NCBI RefSeq assembly: GCF_016093295.1 | Contig: NZ_JAEDAL010000002.1 | Coordinates: forward strand, 310,001 to 374,000 | Reading direction: 5' to 3' | DNA length: 64,000 nt | DNA from: Inhella gelatinilytica | GTDB lineage: Bacteria > Pseudomonadota > Gammaproteobacteria > Burkholderiales > Burkholderiaceae_C | Part shown: piece after piece, positions 42,068-50,987 of the stretch | Layout of the letters: each line of letters starts with the position of its first letter | Position numbering within the stretch: position 1 is the first letter of the stretch | Made by a program: the position numbers and the translations under genes | Notes under the pieces: generated by a model | The model's database searches: none | What the model saw: only the letters and a program-made list of their open reading frames with translations | What the model was told of the DNA's origin: nothing

Positions 42068-42098
42068 AAAGGGAGGGCATCGACCCTCCCTTTTTCTT
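42068..42098 (+). terminator. Rho-independent terminator of glnA
   Basis: GGGAGGG-CATCGA-CCCTCCC is a perfect 7-bp stem followed by TTTTTCTTT, with AAA before the stem. It stands 23 bp after the glnA stop and may reduce but not exclude read-through into the ntrB-ntrC unit. Confidence 0.9.
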
Positions 42099-42116
42099 TG
42101 CCTCACAATCGAACGC

Positions 42117-42575
42117 ATGAAGCTGCCTCTTTTTGTGCTCCTGTTGGCGACGGGCTCTGCCCAGGCTCAGTCCGTGGTCTACAAGTGCCCGGGGCCGCCG
42201 GTGCTCTACACGGATCAGCTCACGCCGAAAGAGGCCAAAGAGAAAGGCTGCACGACCATTGAGGGCGCGTCGGTTTCCGTGGTCAGCCCGCCCAAGCCCA
42301 AACCGGTCCCCGCGGCAGAGAAGCGGGAATCCAAGCCGATCGATGAGGCACAGCGTGCACGAGACGGCGAACGCCGCCGCGTGCTGGAGGGCGAGTTGGC
42401 GGACGCGGAAGCCAAGCTTGAAGCCCTCAAAAAGGACTACCGTGATGGGGAGCCCGAACGCTACGAGCGCAATCTGGCGCTCTACCAGCAGCGGGTGGCC
42501 GAAATGAAGGCGGCGATCACCCGCCAAGAGGCCGACATTCAAGCGCTCAAGCGTGAAATTGCCAAGCTGCCTTGA
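42117..42575 (+). CDS. Small exported coiled-coil protein before ntrB
   Basis: The 152-residue protein starts MKLPLFVLLLATGSAQAQS, a short signal peptide. The mature N-terminus (VVYKCPGPPVLYTDQLTPKEAKEKGC) resembles the DUF4124 pattern, where two cysteines frame a small fold. A proline/lysine spacer precedes a long helix with heptads (RRRVLEGELADAEAKLEALKK, RNLALYQQRVAEMKAAITRQ). It is therefore predicted to be periplasmic. The stop overlaps the TTG start of ntrB (TTGA), so ntrB translation is coupled to it. Its function is unknown. Confidence 0.7.
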   Translation: MKLPLFVLLLATGSAQAQSVVYKCPGPPVLYTDQLTPKEAKEKGCTTIEGASVSVVSPPKPKPVPAAEKRESKPIDEAQRARDGERRRVLEGELADAEAKLEALKKDYRDGEPERYERNLALYQQRVAEMKAAITRQEADIQALKREIAKLP

Positions 42576-43633
42576 CGCCTGACTTTTCCGCCTTCGACAG
42601 CCTGGCCACCCTGGTGCTGGTGGTCGACCCCCCGGGTCGCGTGCTGTTTGCCAACACCGCTTTTGAAGACCAAGTCCGGTTGTCTCGGCGCACCACCCAG
42701 GGGCGCTTGGCTGAGGACTGGTTTGCCCGACCGGAGGCTGTGCGCGAAGCCCTCGGAGCCGTGCGGGCCCGACGCTTTGACACCATGCGGTTCGAGGCCC
42801 AATTGCTGCGCCCCATTCCGGAAGACCCTCTCGAAGTGTGGGTTCTGGTGTCGGCGGCGGCGGGCGGCAGCGCCCTGGTCTTGGAGTTGGTGGAATCCAC
42901 CCAGCAGGCCCGACACGAACGTGAGGCTTGGCGGGAAGACCAACAGCGGTCCAGCAAAGAATTGATCCGCAATCTGGCGCATGAAATCAAGAACCCGCTG
43001 GGCGGGTTGCGGGGTGCGGCTCAGTTGCTGGCCTTGGAGTTGGGGGGGGCAAGTCCCTTGCTGGAGTACACCCAAGTCATTGTTCATGAAGCCGACCGCC
43101 TGCAGCAATTGGTGGATCGACTGCTGGAGCCGCACCGACCGGTTCGGGGGTTTGAGCCCGTCAACATTCATGAGGTCTGTGAGCGAGTTCGCGCCCTGGT
43201 TCAGGCCGAGTTCCCTCAGGGGCTGGCGCTGCTGCGAGACTACGACAGCTCCCTGCCCGAGTTCTCGGGGGACCGCGAGCAGTTGATTCAGGCCCTGCTG
43301 AACGTGGTTCGAAACGCCGCCCAAGCGCTCGGACCTCAGATTCAAGAAGGCCGCCCCGCGCACATCCGACTGCGCACTCGGGTGGCGCGACAAGTCACGC
43401 TCGGCAAGCGCCTTTGCAAGTTGGCCTTGGAATTGCTTGTGGAAGACAACGGCCCCGGCGTACCGCCGGATTTGCGCGATCGGCTTTTCCTCCCCTTGGT
43501 GACAGGACGAGCCGATGGCACGGGTCTGGGTCTGCACTTGGCGCAAACCATCGTGCAGGCGCACCAGGGGGCCCTGGTGTGCGACAGTGAACCGGGTCGC
43601 ACGGTGTTTCGTTTTCTGCTGCCGCTGACCTGA
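42572..43633 (+). CDS. ntrB: Nitrogen regulation sensor histidine kinase NtrB
   Basis: NtrB phosphorylates or dephosphorylates NtrC according to the PII proteins. The 353 residues contain a PAS-like domain (SLATLVLVVDPPGRVLFANTAFED), the dimerisation/phosphorylation motif RNLAHEIKNPLGGLRGAAQLL with the histidine, and the N-box (LLNVVRNAAQAL) and G-boxes (EDNGPGVPPDLRD, GTGLGLHLAQ) of the ATPase. There is no membrane segment. It starts at TTG 42572, overlapping the upstream stop, and ends ATGA-overlapped with ntrC. Confidence 0.96.
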   Translation: MTPDFSAFDSLATLVLVVDPPGRVLFANTAFEDQVRLSRRTTQGRLAEDWFARPEAVREALGAVRARRFDTMRFEAQLLRPIPEDPLEVWVLVSAAAGGSALVLELVESTQQARHEREAWREDQQRSSKELIRNLAHEIKNPLGGLRGAAQLLALELGGASPLLEYTQVIVHEADRLQQLVDRLLEPHRPVRGFEPVNIHEVCERVRALVQAEFPQGLALLRDYDSSLPEFSGDREQLIQALLNVVRNAAQALGPQIQEGRPAHIRLRTRVARQVTLGKRLCKLALELLVEDNGPGVPPDLRDRLFLPLVTGRADGTGLGLHLAQTIVQAHQGALVCDSEPGRTVFRFLLPLT

Positions 43634-45153
43634 TGAAACCCATCTGGATCGTGGACGACGACCCGTCGATCCGCTTTGTGCTGGAAAAGGCTCTCGCCCG
43701 TGGCGCCTGGCCCACCCGTAGTTTTGCGAGCGCGGCGCCGGTGCTTGAGGCCCTGGCGGCCGGAGAACGCCCCTCCTTGGTGCTCAGTGACATTCGCATG
43801 CCCGGTGAATCGGGCTTGGCGCTGCTGGCTCGCATCAAATCGGAGCACCCCGACCTGCCGGTCATTGTGATGACGGCTTTTTCTGATCTGGACAGTGCCG
43901 TGGCCAGCTTCCAGGGGGGCGCGTTCGACCACTTGGCCAAACCCTTTGATGTGGGGCATGCCGTGGCGCTGGTCGAGCGCGCTTTGGCGCAGCAGGTCGA
44001 TGTGCTGACACCTGAAGAGGCGGCGAGCGCTCCGGAGATGCTGGGGCAAGCTCCCGCCATGCAGGAGCTCTTCCGGGCGATCGGGCGACTCAGCGCGAGC
44101 CCGGTCAATGTCCTGATTACGGGGGAAAGCGGCAGCGGCAAGGAACTGGTGGCGCGCGCATTGCATCGCCACAGTCCTCGCGCCCAAGGGCCATTTGTGG
44201 CCATCAATACCGCCGCCATCCCCAAAGACCTGCTCGAGAGCGAACTGTTCGGGCATGAGCGGGGGGCGTTTACCGGCGCACAAACCCTGCGCCGGGGGCG
44301 GTTCGAGCAGGCGGCCGGGGGCACGCTGTTCCTGGACGAAATTGGGGACATGCCCCTGGAGTTGCAAACCCGTTTGCTGCGGGTGCTCTCTGATGGTCAG
44401 TTCTACCGCGTCGGCGGACATGAGCCGCTGAAGGCGCAAGTTCGGGTGATTGCCGCCACGCACCAGCAGTTGGAGCAGCGGGTCAAAGAGGGGGCCTTTC
44501 GGGAGGACCTTTTCCACCGCCTCAACGTGATCCGATTGCGGATACCCCCGTTGCGCGAGCGTCGTGAGGACATCCCCTTGCTGGCGCGGGCGTTTTTGGC
44601 AAGGAGTGCAGAGCAACTGGGGGGTGAGGCCAAACGGCTGTCCGACGGCGCGCTCGCTCGCTTGCTGGCCTTTGAGTTTCCCGGCAATGTGCGGCAACTG
44701 GAAAACCTGTGCCATTGGCTGACCGTCATGGCCCCCAGCCCGGTTGTGACCGAGGCCGACTTGCCGCCCGAGTTTCGCGATCCGAGTGGAGTGGGTCATG
44801 ATCGCCCCCCGCCTGCAGGCTTGCCGGCGGTGCCGGATGCATTTGCGGGAGCGATTGCCCTTCAGGTCGCCGAGGCGGCCCTGCCATCGGCAGCTGCGGG
44901 TTGGGAAGCCCTGCTGCGTCAGGACGTGGAGACCCGCCTGCGTCAAGACCGCACGCCAGTTTGGGACCTGCTGACGGCCCAGTTTGAGCGCACGCTCCTG
45001 CTGTGCGCGCTTCAGCACACGGGCGGGGCTCGCATGGAGGCGGCCAAGCGGCTGGGCATTGGACGCAATACCTTGACACGAAAGCTGCAGGAGCTGGGTT
45101 TGGACGAGAGCCCGGCGAAATCGTCTACAGCCTTGGATTCCGAGTCGGCCTAG
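43633..45153 (+). CDS. ntrC: Nitrogen regulation response regulator NtrC
   Basis: A sigma-54-dependent activator of 506 residues. The receiver begins MKPIWIVDDDPSIRFVLEKAL, and the accepting aspartate is in LVLSDIRMPGESG. The AAA+ domain has Walker A GESGSGKELVARALH, the sigma-54 contact loop ERGAFTGAQT and Walker B GGTLFLDEIGDMP. The C-terminal Fis-type helix-turn-helix ends the protein (GGARMEAAKRLGIGRNTLTRKLQEL). It would act on the palindromes before glnA. The stop codon overlaps the convergent MBL gene by 4 bp. Confidence 0.97.
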   Translation: MKPIWIVDDDPSIRFVLEKALARGAWPTRSFASAAPVLEALAAGERPSLVLSDIRMPGESGLALLARIKSEHPDLPVIVMTAFSDLDSAVASFQGGAFDHLAKPFDVGHAVALVERALAQQVDVLTPEEAASAPEMLGQAPAMQELFRAIGRLSASPVNVLITGESGSGKELVARALHRHSPRAQGPFVAINTAAIPKDLLESELFGHERGAFTGAQTLRRGRFEQAAGGTLFLDEIGDMPLELQTRLLRVLSDGQFYRVGGHEPLKAQVRVIAATHQQLEQRVKEGAFREDLFHRLNVIRLRIPPLRERREDIPLLARAFLARSAEQLGGEAKRLSDGALARLLAFEFPGNVRQLENLCHWLTVMAPSPVVTEADLPPEFRDPSGVGHDRPPPAGLPAVPDAFAGAIALQVAEAALPSAAAGWEALLRQDVETRLRQDRTPVWDLLTAQFERTLLLCALQHTGGARMEAAKRLGIGRNTLTRKLQELGLDESPAKSSTALDSESA

Positions 45154-46115
45154 CGCGTCGCCTCGCGCTCTGCCCAGATGGCCAGACCTTGCGCATTGAG
45201 GGCCACATCACCGGCCAGGAGATCGGCCAGCTCCCTGTCGCTGTGCTGGCAACCATGGGAGCGCAGGCTCTGGATGTAAAGCGCCAACAAGGCGGAGCGG
45301 CGCTCGGAATCGGTGTGCGTACGAGCCGGCCCCCGAGTTAACGCAACCATGTCATCGATGAGTCCGGTCAGCAGGGTGGCCAAACGCTGGGGCTCGGCGA
45401 CGGGGCCGTAATGGGTCGGAAAGATCCAGGCCGGATTTCGCTCAAGCATCCGCCGGATGGCGGCCTTCATGGCCTCGGGTTCAAACTGAACGGGTGTGGT
45501 GGAGGGCAGAGACCAAGGCTTCCCGTCGACATCAAACTCGCGAAACGACATGCCAAAGGTGTCACCGGTAAACCACCCGCGGCTGCGGGCATCCCAAATG
45601 CAATGGTGGTGCCGGGCATGTCCCGGGGTGTCGATGAGGACCAAGGGCCGGCCCGCCAATTCGATGATTTGTTCGTCCTGGCTCGCTTGGCAGCGATCCG
45701 GCGCGACCGGCTGCAACTCGCCATACGTGCGCCGCATCTCCGCTTCGCCGTACACCGCCAGCGCACCCGCCCACAGTTGGGTGGGGTCCACCAGGTGCCG
45801 CAGGCCGCGCGGGTGAACCAGCAGCGTGGCGCAGGGAAGCGCGGCCATGAGTTGGCCCATACCCCCGGCATGGTCCAAGTGCACATGGGTTGGGATGACC
45901 CAATCCACGGCATTGCGCGCAACGCCCAGCGCCTCCAGGGCCTCCAGCAGACGTGGGATGGCAGCACGCGGGCCACAGTCGATGAACGCGGCCCGGCCGG
46001 CTTCGATGACCAAGTAGGCGGCGTCGTATCGGGGGCGGTAAAACCCCGTGTCGATGGCGTAAATGCCGTGGCCCACGAATTGGGTGTGATCGGGAAGAAT
46101 GGACGCTGAAGTCAT
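45150..46115 (-). CDS. MBL-fold metallo-hydrolase
   Basis: The 321-residue protein has the metallo-beta-lactamase fold with the dinuclear metal motif THVHLDHAGG (HxHxDH). Further metal or structural residues are in LIDTPGHARHHHCIWD and FTGDTFGM, and PTHYGPVAE lies later. The hydrolysed bond is unknown; the layout resembles glyoxalase II-like and related hydrolases. The frame is open to 46256, but MTSASILPDHTQFVGHGIYAID at 46115 is the family start. It is divergent from def, with 16 bp between the ATGs. Confidence 0.88.
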   Translation of the reverse strand: MTSASILPDHTQFVGHGIYAIDTGFYRPRYDAAYLVIEAGRAAFIDCGPRAAIPRLLEALEALGVARNAVDWVIPTHVHLDHAGGMGQLMAALPCATLLVHPRGLRHLVDPTQLWAGALAVYGEAEMRRTYGELQPVAPDRCQASQDEQIIELAGRPLVLIDTPGHARHHHCIWDARSRGWFTGDTFGMSFREFDVDGKPWSLPSTTPVQFEPEAMKAAIRRMLERNPAWIFPTHYGPVAEPQRLATLLTGLIDDMVALTRGPARTHTDSERRSALLALYIQSLRSHGCQHSDRELADLLAGDVALNAQGLAIWAEREATR

Positions 46116-46131
46116 GATGGGAGCGTAGCGG

Positions 46132-46659
46132 ATGACGATTCGAGAAATTCTGAAAATGGGAGATCCGCGGCTCTTGCAGGTGGCCGAACCGCTGCCCGAC
46201 GCGCTGTTTGGTACGGTCGCGTTGGCCACCCTGATTGAAGACCTGCGCGACACCATGAAAGCGGCCGGTGGCGCCGGGTTGGCGGCGCCCCAAATTGGGG
46301 TTTCTTGGCGTGTGGTGCTGTTTGGTTTTGAGCGATTGGCCCGCTATCCCCAGGCAGAACCCGTACCGGAAACCGTGTTAATCAACCCGGAAATCGAAGT
46401 GCTGGCCGACGAGGGCCATGAAGAGGGCTGGGAAGGTTGTCTGTCGGTGCCGGGCCTGCGGGGTGTGGTGGAGCGGCCAATGTCCGTTCGGTATCGTGGG
46501 CGAGATGCGCAAGGGGCTTGGTTGGAGCGGGAGGCTCGCGGTTTTCACGCGCGGGTGGTGCAGCATGAATGCGACCACTTGGACGGCGTGCTTTACCCCA
46601 TGAAAGTGCGCGACTTCCGCCGGTTCGGATTCACTGAGGTCCTGTTCCCCGGTACTTGA
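46132..46659 (+). CDS. def: Peptide deformylase
   Basis: It removes the formyl group from the N-terminal methionine of new proteins, using Fe or Zn. The 175-residue protein has the three family motifs: [25 protein letters not shown] with the metal cysteine, and [15 protein letters not shown] with the two metal histidines and the catalytic glutamate. It is not next to fmt as in many bacteria, so it may be a second deformylase or the only one; other copies cannot be excluded. Confidence 0.96.
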   Translation: MTIREILKMGDPRLLQVAEPLPDALFGTVALATLIEDLRDTMKAAGGAGLAAPQIGVSWRVVLFGFERLARYPQAEPVPETVLINPEIEVLADEGHEEGWEGCLSVPGLRGVVERPMSVRYRGRDAQGAWLEREARGFHARVVQHECDHLDGVLYPMKVRDFRRFGFTEVLFPGT

Positions 46660-46732
46660 TCGGTGCACCGGACCGGGGCGTGGCGCGTTGGGGTGCCATC
46701 GCACGCCTCTTTTGAGCCTTGGAGGGTTCATC

Positions 46733-48775
46733 ATGTCCAAATCCCTGCCCAAACCCCTGCGGGTTTGGTTCTGGTTTCAAGCGTTGCTGCTACTGGCCCT
46801 AGTCGCGCCAGCTTGGGCAGATCCCCCCACGCGTGTGCTGCGGGTGACCGAAGTGGGGGGCGAAGCCTGGTGGTTTGACCCGGATCAGCGCGAATGGCAA
46901 CCCCTGATGCGCAACCAGTCCCTGGCGGAAGGCGACCGGGTGCGGGTGGACGCCCAAGGTCGCGTTGGGCTGCGGGTGGGGGCCAGCAGTTTGTGGCTGA
47001 GCGAATCCAGCCAGTTCGAAATTCTGCGTTTTGACGACGAACGCATGGATTTGGCGCTGGACCAGGGGGCGCTGGCCGTGCGCTGGGTGGGGGCTGAGGC
47101 GGCGCGCGAAGCGCAAGTGCGCACCCGCGATGGCCGTTTTCTCTTCGAGCAACCCGGCGCCTACCGCATCGACCAGTTGGGTCGCGGCAGTCGTGCGCAA
47201 GCCTTTGAGGGGCGGATGCGGTTCGAGGGTCGAGGCAGTGCCGATGCGCCGGTTTGGCTGGATGCGCCGGAGCAGGCTGAACTTTGGTGGGACGGGGGGC
47301 CGCGGGCCGAGCGCAGTCGCCTCTTGCGTCATGACGCCTTCGGTCAGTGGTTGGTGAGTGAGCTGGGGTTCGGCCGGGGCGAGCGTGAGAGCGAGCGGGT
47401 GGCCTACCGGTACGTGTCTCCCGACTTGACCGGGGCCGATGAGTTGGATCGTCATGGCCGCTGGGAATCGTCGACGGAATACGGATCGGTGTGGATCCCG
47501 TTGCGCGTCGAAGTGGGCTGGGCGCCCTATCGCTATGGGCGCTGGCACTGGAGTCGTCATTGGGGCTGGACGTGGGTCGATGACCTGCCCTGGGGCTATG
47601 CCACCTCACACTATGGGCGCTGGGTGTATTGGCGCAACCGCTGGTGCTGGTCTCCGGGACACCGGGTTCCTCGCCCTGTTTTCGCCCCGGCGCTGGTCGC
47701 TTGGGTGGGCTCTGGCAACGTGTCGGTTGGTGTGAGCTTGGGCAGTCGCTGGGCTCCGCCCGTGGCCTGGGTTCCTCTGGCCCCCCGGGAGGTCTATGTG
47801 CCGTGGTACCGACACAGCCCGGACTATTGGCGCCGTTTCAATCCGGGCGTCGAACATCGCCCGCACCGCCCTCACGAGCCGGTGGTTCCCATTCATCGCC
47901 ATGTTCCGGGGGCCGTGAGTGCCTTTGATGAGCGGCCCGAAGGCCGCGGCCGTGGGGAGGGCCTGGGCCGCCCGATCGCGGTTCGTGACGAGCAGGTCGT
48001 ACGGGAGCTGGCACCGCTGCAGCATGGGCCGGCGCATGGGGGTCCGATGCCTCAGCGCCCTGCCCAGTCAGCGGATGAGTGGCAACGCCCGCAGAACCCA
48101 GGGCGTTGGAGTCGCGATCCGCGCGACGGGAACGAGGCCCGCGACAGCCGACTCGGACGAGAAGGCCGTGACCCCGTCGCGCCGACGGTGCCCCGGGTAC
48201 CGCTGCCGGGTGGACGCCGTGACGACGACGGGACGGAGCGTGAGCGTCCCACCGTTCGCCCTGCGCCGCGCCCGGAGGTCCGGAGCGATCCCCGAGAAGC
48301 ACGGGGCGACTTCGTTCGCCCGGATCCCCGTTTGGAGGATACGCGCCCGGACATGCGCCGGGATGCGCGCCCAGAAACCCCCCGAGTCGAGCCTCGATTT
48401 GAGGCTCAGCCCCTGCCGCTGCCGCAGCGGTCCCGTGTCGATGAGCCCCTCGCGCCGGCGCCGAATTCCAGCCCGGCTCCATTGTGGGGTGGTTCGGCCC
48501 GTGAACGCGCCGAACGCAACGAGCAACGCCCGGAGCAACGTTTGGAGCGGACTGAACGCCAGGATCGATTCGAGCGACCGGAGCGTGATATGGACCGGCC
48601 TCGCAGCGCGCCAGAGCCTCGTTTCGAAGCTCCGCGTTCAGAGCCGCGACGAGTCGACGGGCCCACTCGAATGGACCCGCCGCGTGTCGAGCGCCCCGAG
48701 ACCCGCCGCGAAGCGCCGGAGCGCAAAGAAAAAGACAAGGAGCGTGAGGACAAACGTCGCGAACGCGAACGCTGA
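46733..48775 (+). CDS. FecR-domain exported protein with YGRW-rich (DUF6600-like) region and disordered R/P-rich tail
   Basis: The 680-residue protein begins with a signal peptide (LRVWFWFQALLLLALVAPAWA). A FecR-type domain follows (VRVDAQGRVGLRVGASSLWL, FEILRFDDERMDLALDQGALAVRW). Next is a tryptophan-rich region of recurring YGRW-like units (VGWAPYRYGRWHWSRHWGW, TSHYGRWVYWRNRWCW) as in DUF6600. From about residue 390 to the end it is low complexity, rich in R, P, E and D (RPEPR, RPEQRLERTERQDRFERP). GGAGG lies before the ATG at 46733. The role is unknown; envelope location is inferred. Confidence 0.8.
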   Translation: MSKSLPKPLRVWFWFQALLLLALVAPAWADPPTRVLRVTEVGGEAWWFDPDQREWQPLMRNQSLAEGDRVRVDAQGRVGLRVGASSLWLSESSQFEILRFDDERMDLALDQGALAVRWVGAEAAREAQVRTRDGRFLFEQPGAYRIDQLGRGSRAQAFEGRMRFEGRGSADAPVWLDAPEQAELWWDGGPRAERSRLLRHDAFGQWLVSELGFGRGERESERVAYRYVSPDLTGADELDRHGRWESSTEYGSVWIPLRVEVGWAPYRYGRWHWSRHWGWTWVDDLPWGYATSHYGRWVYWRNRWCWSPGHRVPRPVFAPALVAWVGSGNVSVGVSLGSRWAPPVAWVPLAPREVYVPWYRHSPDYWRRFNPGVEHRPHRPHEPVVPIHRHVPGAVSAFDERPEGRGRGEGLGRPIAVRDEQVVRELAPLQHGPAHGGPMPQRPAQSADEWQRPQNPGRWSRDPRDGNEARDSRLGREGRDPVAPTVPRVPLPGGRRDDDGTERERPTVRPAPRPEVRSDPREARGDFVRPDPRLEDTRPDMRRDARPETPRVEPRFEAQPLPLPQRSRVDEPLAPAPNSSPAPLWGGSARERAERNEQRPEQRLERTERQDRFERPERDMDRPRSAPEPRFEAPRSEPRRVDGPTRMDPPRVERPETRREAPERKEKDKEREDKRRERER

Positions 48776-49408
48776 CTACAAGAATTTCTGTAAGACGGCC
48801 CACACGGTGTCACACATCACGGGGTGGGCTTTTGCGAGAGGGTGAATCCGGTCGGCCTGAAACCACGCGTCGGCATTCGGTTGGTCCGCGACCCCAGCGA
48901 GCAAGAACGGCACCCACGCAACCTTTTCTTCGCGGGCCAGCTCGCCAAACAAGGCGGCGAAATCCTGGGTGTAACGACTGCCGTAATTGGGTGGCACCTG
49001 CATGCCAATCAACACAGCCTGAGCACCGGCCGCACGGACCGCGCGAATCATCTGGCGAAGATTGTCCCGGGTGTGGCTCAGTGGCAGTCCGCGTAGCGCA
49101 TCGTTGCCCCCGAGCTCAATCAAAACGTGGGTGGGGCGCTGTTGGGTTAGCAAAGCGGGCAAACGGCTGCGCCCCCCGGCCGTGGTGTCGCCACTGATGC
49201 TGGCATTGAAGACCGTGGTGCCGGGGCGTTCGCGCTCAAGGCGGCGCTCCAGCAGTCGCACCCATCCGCTGCCCTGGGCGATGCCATATTCGGCCGAAAG
49301 GCTGTCGCCGACCACCACCACATGCCGGCGCTTGGGCAGAGCCCCTTGGGCACCAGTGACCGCGATCAGGCCGCTACAGTGGGCCATCCAGTTTCGCCGA
49401 TTCACCAT
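48776..49408 (-). CDS. tesA: SGNH/GDSL arylesterase, TesA-like
   Basis: A 210-residue esterase of the multifunctional lysophospholipase/thioesterase I type, probably periplasmic. The blocks are HVVVVGDSLSAEYG (nucleophile serine), GDTTAGGRS, ELGGNDALRG and the Asp-His pair in ADRIHPLAKAH. The N-terminus (NRRNWMAHCSGLIAVTGAQGA) looks like a signal peptide; starts at 49420 and 49387 are possible. The 49408 start shares the CATG with the ATG of the divergent ABC ATPase gene, leaving no intergenic DNA. The stop directly abuts that of the FecR-domain gene. Confidence 0.88.
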   Translation of the reverse strand: MVNRRNWMAHCSGLIAVTGAQGALPKRRHVVVVGDSLSAEYGIAQGSGWVRLLERRLERERPGTTVFNASISGDTTAGGRSRLPALLTQQRPTHVLIELGGNDALRGLPLSHTRDNLRQMIRAVRAAGAQAVLIGMQVPPNYGSRYTQDFAALFGELAREEKVAWVPFLLAGVADQPNADAWFQADRIHPLAKAHPVMCDTVWAVLQKFL

Positions 49409-50084
49409 GTCCGATCCCACTCTGTTGGAAGTTCAAGCCCTGACCAAGCGTGTCCCTGACGCCCAGGGCGAATTGACGATTCTGCATGAGCTCTCGTTCC
49501 AGGTTCCCGCGCGCACCACACTGGCCATCGTCGGGGCATCGGGCTCGGGCAAGAGCACGCTCTTGAGCTTGTTGGCGGGTTTGGACTCACCCAGTGGGGG
49601 ACAGGTTCGGGTGGCGGGGCAGGCCTTGTTCGAACTCGATGAGGACCAACGGGCGGCCGTGCGTGGCCAGCACATGGGTTTCGTTTTTCAGAACTTTCAG
49701 TTGCTGCCGCACCTGACCGCGCTGGAAAACGTCATGTTGCCCTTGGAGTTGAGGGGAGTTCGCGATGCAGCCGAGCAGGCACGTCAAATGCTGGTGCGCG
49801 TGGGTTTGGAGGAGCGATTGACCCACCGGCCCCGGGTGTTGTCCGGCGGCGAGCAGCAGCGAGTCGCGCTGGCGCGGGCCTTTGTGGTGCGCCCGCAGTT
49901 GTTGCTGGCGGATGAACCCACCGGCAGCTTGGATGCGGCCACCGGCGCCCGGATCATCGACCTGATGTTTTCGCTGAACGAGTCGGAAGGTACGACGCTG
50001 ATCCTTGTGACCCACGAAGCCTCGTTGGCCGCGCGGTGTGCGCGTCAGTTACGTCTTGAGGGCGGTCGACTGGTCTCGCATTGA
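49407..50084 (+). CDS. ABC transporter ATP-binding protein, YbbA/LolD type
   Basis: The 225-residue ATPase has Walker A GASGSGKSTLLSLLAG, the Q-loop region GFVFQNFQLLPHLTALENVMLP, signature VLSGGEQQRVALARAF, Walker B LLLADEPTGSLD and the H-loop ILVTHEASLAARC. Length and sequence match the MacB/LolD/YbbA class that works with FtsX-like permeases. In enterobacteria tesA is divergent from ybbA-ybbP. The tesA half of that arrangement is kept here, but a terminator, not a permease gene, follows. The frame is open back to 49062, on the opposite strand of tesA. Confidence 0.92.
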   Translation: MSDPTLLEVQALTKRVPDAQGELTILHELSFQVPARTTLAIVGASGSGKSTLLSLLAGLDSPSGGQVRVAGQALFELDEDQRAAVRGQHMGFVFQNFQLLPHLTALENVMLPLELRGVRDAAEQARQMLVRVGLEERLTHRPRVLSGGEQQRVALARAFVVRPQLLLADEPTGSLDAATGARIIDLMFSLNESEGTTLILVTHEASLAARCARQLRLEGGRLVSH

Positions 50085-50108
50085 GGCTGTCGCCGGGGCT
50101 CCACCCAG

Positions 50109-50135
50109 AAAAAAACCGCCCGAGGGCGGTTTTTT
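50109..50135. terminator. Bidirectional terminator between the YbbA-like ATPase and parvulin genes
   Basis: AAAAAAACCGCCC-GA-GGGCGGTTTTTT is a perfect stem flanked by A- and T-runs, so it can end transcription from both sides. It lies 24 bp after the ATPase stop and 16 bp beyond the stop of the convergent parvulin gene. Confidence 0.92.
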
Positions 50136-50151
50136 CATGGTGTCCGGGGGG

Positions 50152-50928
50152 TCAGTCGAACTTGTAATCGGTCTTGGCGCCGTCGAACAACTTCTTTTGA
50201 AACTCGGCCCAGCGCATTTGTTGCAGGCGCTGCAGAACCTGTCCCTTCACATCAGCAAAAGGCGGGAACTGGGCCTCACGGGTGTCGTCCAAGCGAATCA
50301 CGTGGTAGCCGAACTGGCTCTTCACCGGGTTCTGGGTCAACTCGCCTTTCTTCAGGGCGATCATGGCTTGGCTGAACTCGGGCACGTAGCTGTTGGGGTT
50401 GGCCCAGTCCAAGTCACCGCCCCGAGCCGCCGAGCCCGGGTCCTTGCTCTTGCTGGCCAGGTCTTCGAACTTGGTGCCACCATTGAGTTTCTTGATGATG
50501 TCGATGGCTTCGGCTTCCGTTTCCACCAAGATGTGGCGTGCGCGGTATTCCATACCGGCTTGCGCCGCCTTGACCTTGTTGTACTCGGCTTCGGCGTCGG
50601 CGTCAGTCACCGGACTGGTCTTGGCCACGGCGGTTTGCAGTTCGCGCATCATGATGGCTTGGCGAGCCAGTTCCATCTGAGCCTTGAAATCGGCACTGGC
50701 GGGGATGCCGCGGCGCTCGGCTTCTTGGATCAGTACTTCACGGCGCACCACCTCGTCCTTGGCTTGCTTTTCAAGCTCAGGGGTGCGGGGCTGACCGTTC
50801 TTGGTCACTTGCTGGATCAGGGCTTCTGCACGGGCCTTGGGCACGGGCTTGCCGTTAACCGTGGTGATGTTCTGGGCTTGAGCAGCGAAAGAGGCCGACA
50901 GCAGCAGAGCGAGCAAAGACAATTTCAT
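50152..50928 (-). CDS. Parvulin-type peptidyl-prolyl isomerase, periplasmic
   Basis: The 258-residue protein starts MKLSLLALLLSASFAAQAQ, a signal peptide. A helical N-terminal part (TPELEKQAKDEVVRREVLIQEAERRGI) resembles SurA/PrsA chaperone regions. One PpiC domain follows: YRARHILVETEAEAIDIIKKL, SKDPGSAARGGDLDW and FGYHVIRLDD. It should help outer-membrane or periplasmic protein folding. An in-frame ATG at 50976 lies before the signal peptide and is not used. It is the last gene of yciB-bolA-parvulin. Confidence 0.94.
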   Translation of the reverse strand: MKLSLLALLLSASFAAQAQNITTVNGKPVPKARAEALIQQVTKNGQPRTPELEKQAKDEVVRREVLIQEAERRGIPASADFKAQMELARQAIMMRELQTAVAKTSPVTDADAEAEYNKVKAAQAGMEYRARHILVETEAEAIDIIKKLNGGTKFEDLASKSKDPGSAARGGDLDWANPNSYVPEFSQAMIALKKGELTQNPVKSQFGYHVIRLDDTREAQFPPFADVKGQVLQRLQQMRWAEFQKKLFDGAKTDYKFD

Positions 50929-50987
50929 GGGAACAGTCTCAACACACCGCGCCCAAATAAGCGCGAGAGGGGTCAAAAAAGAAGGCC

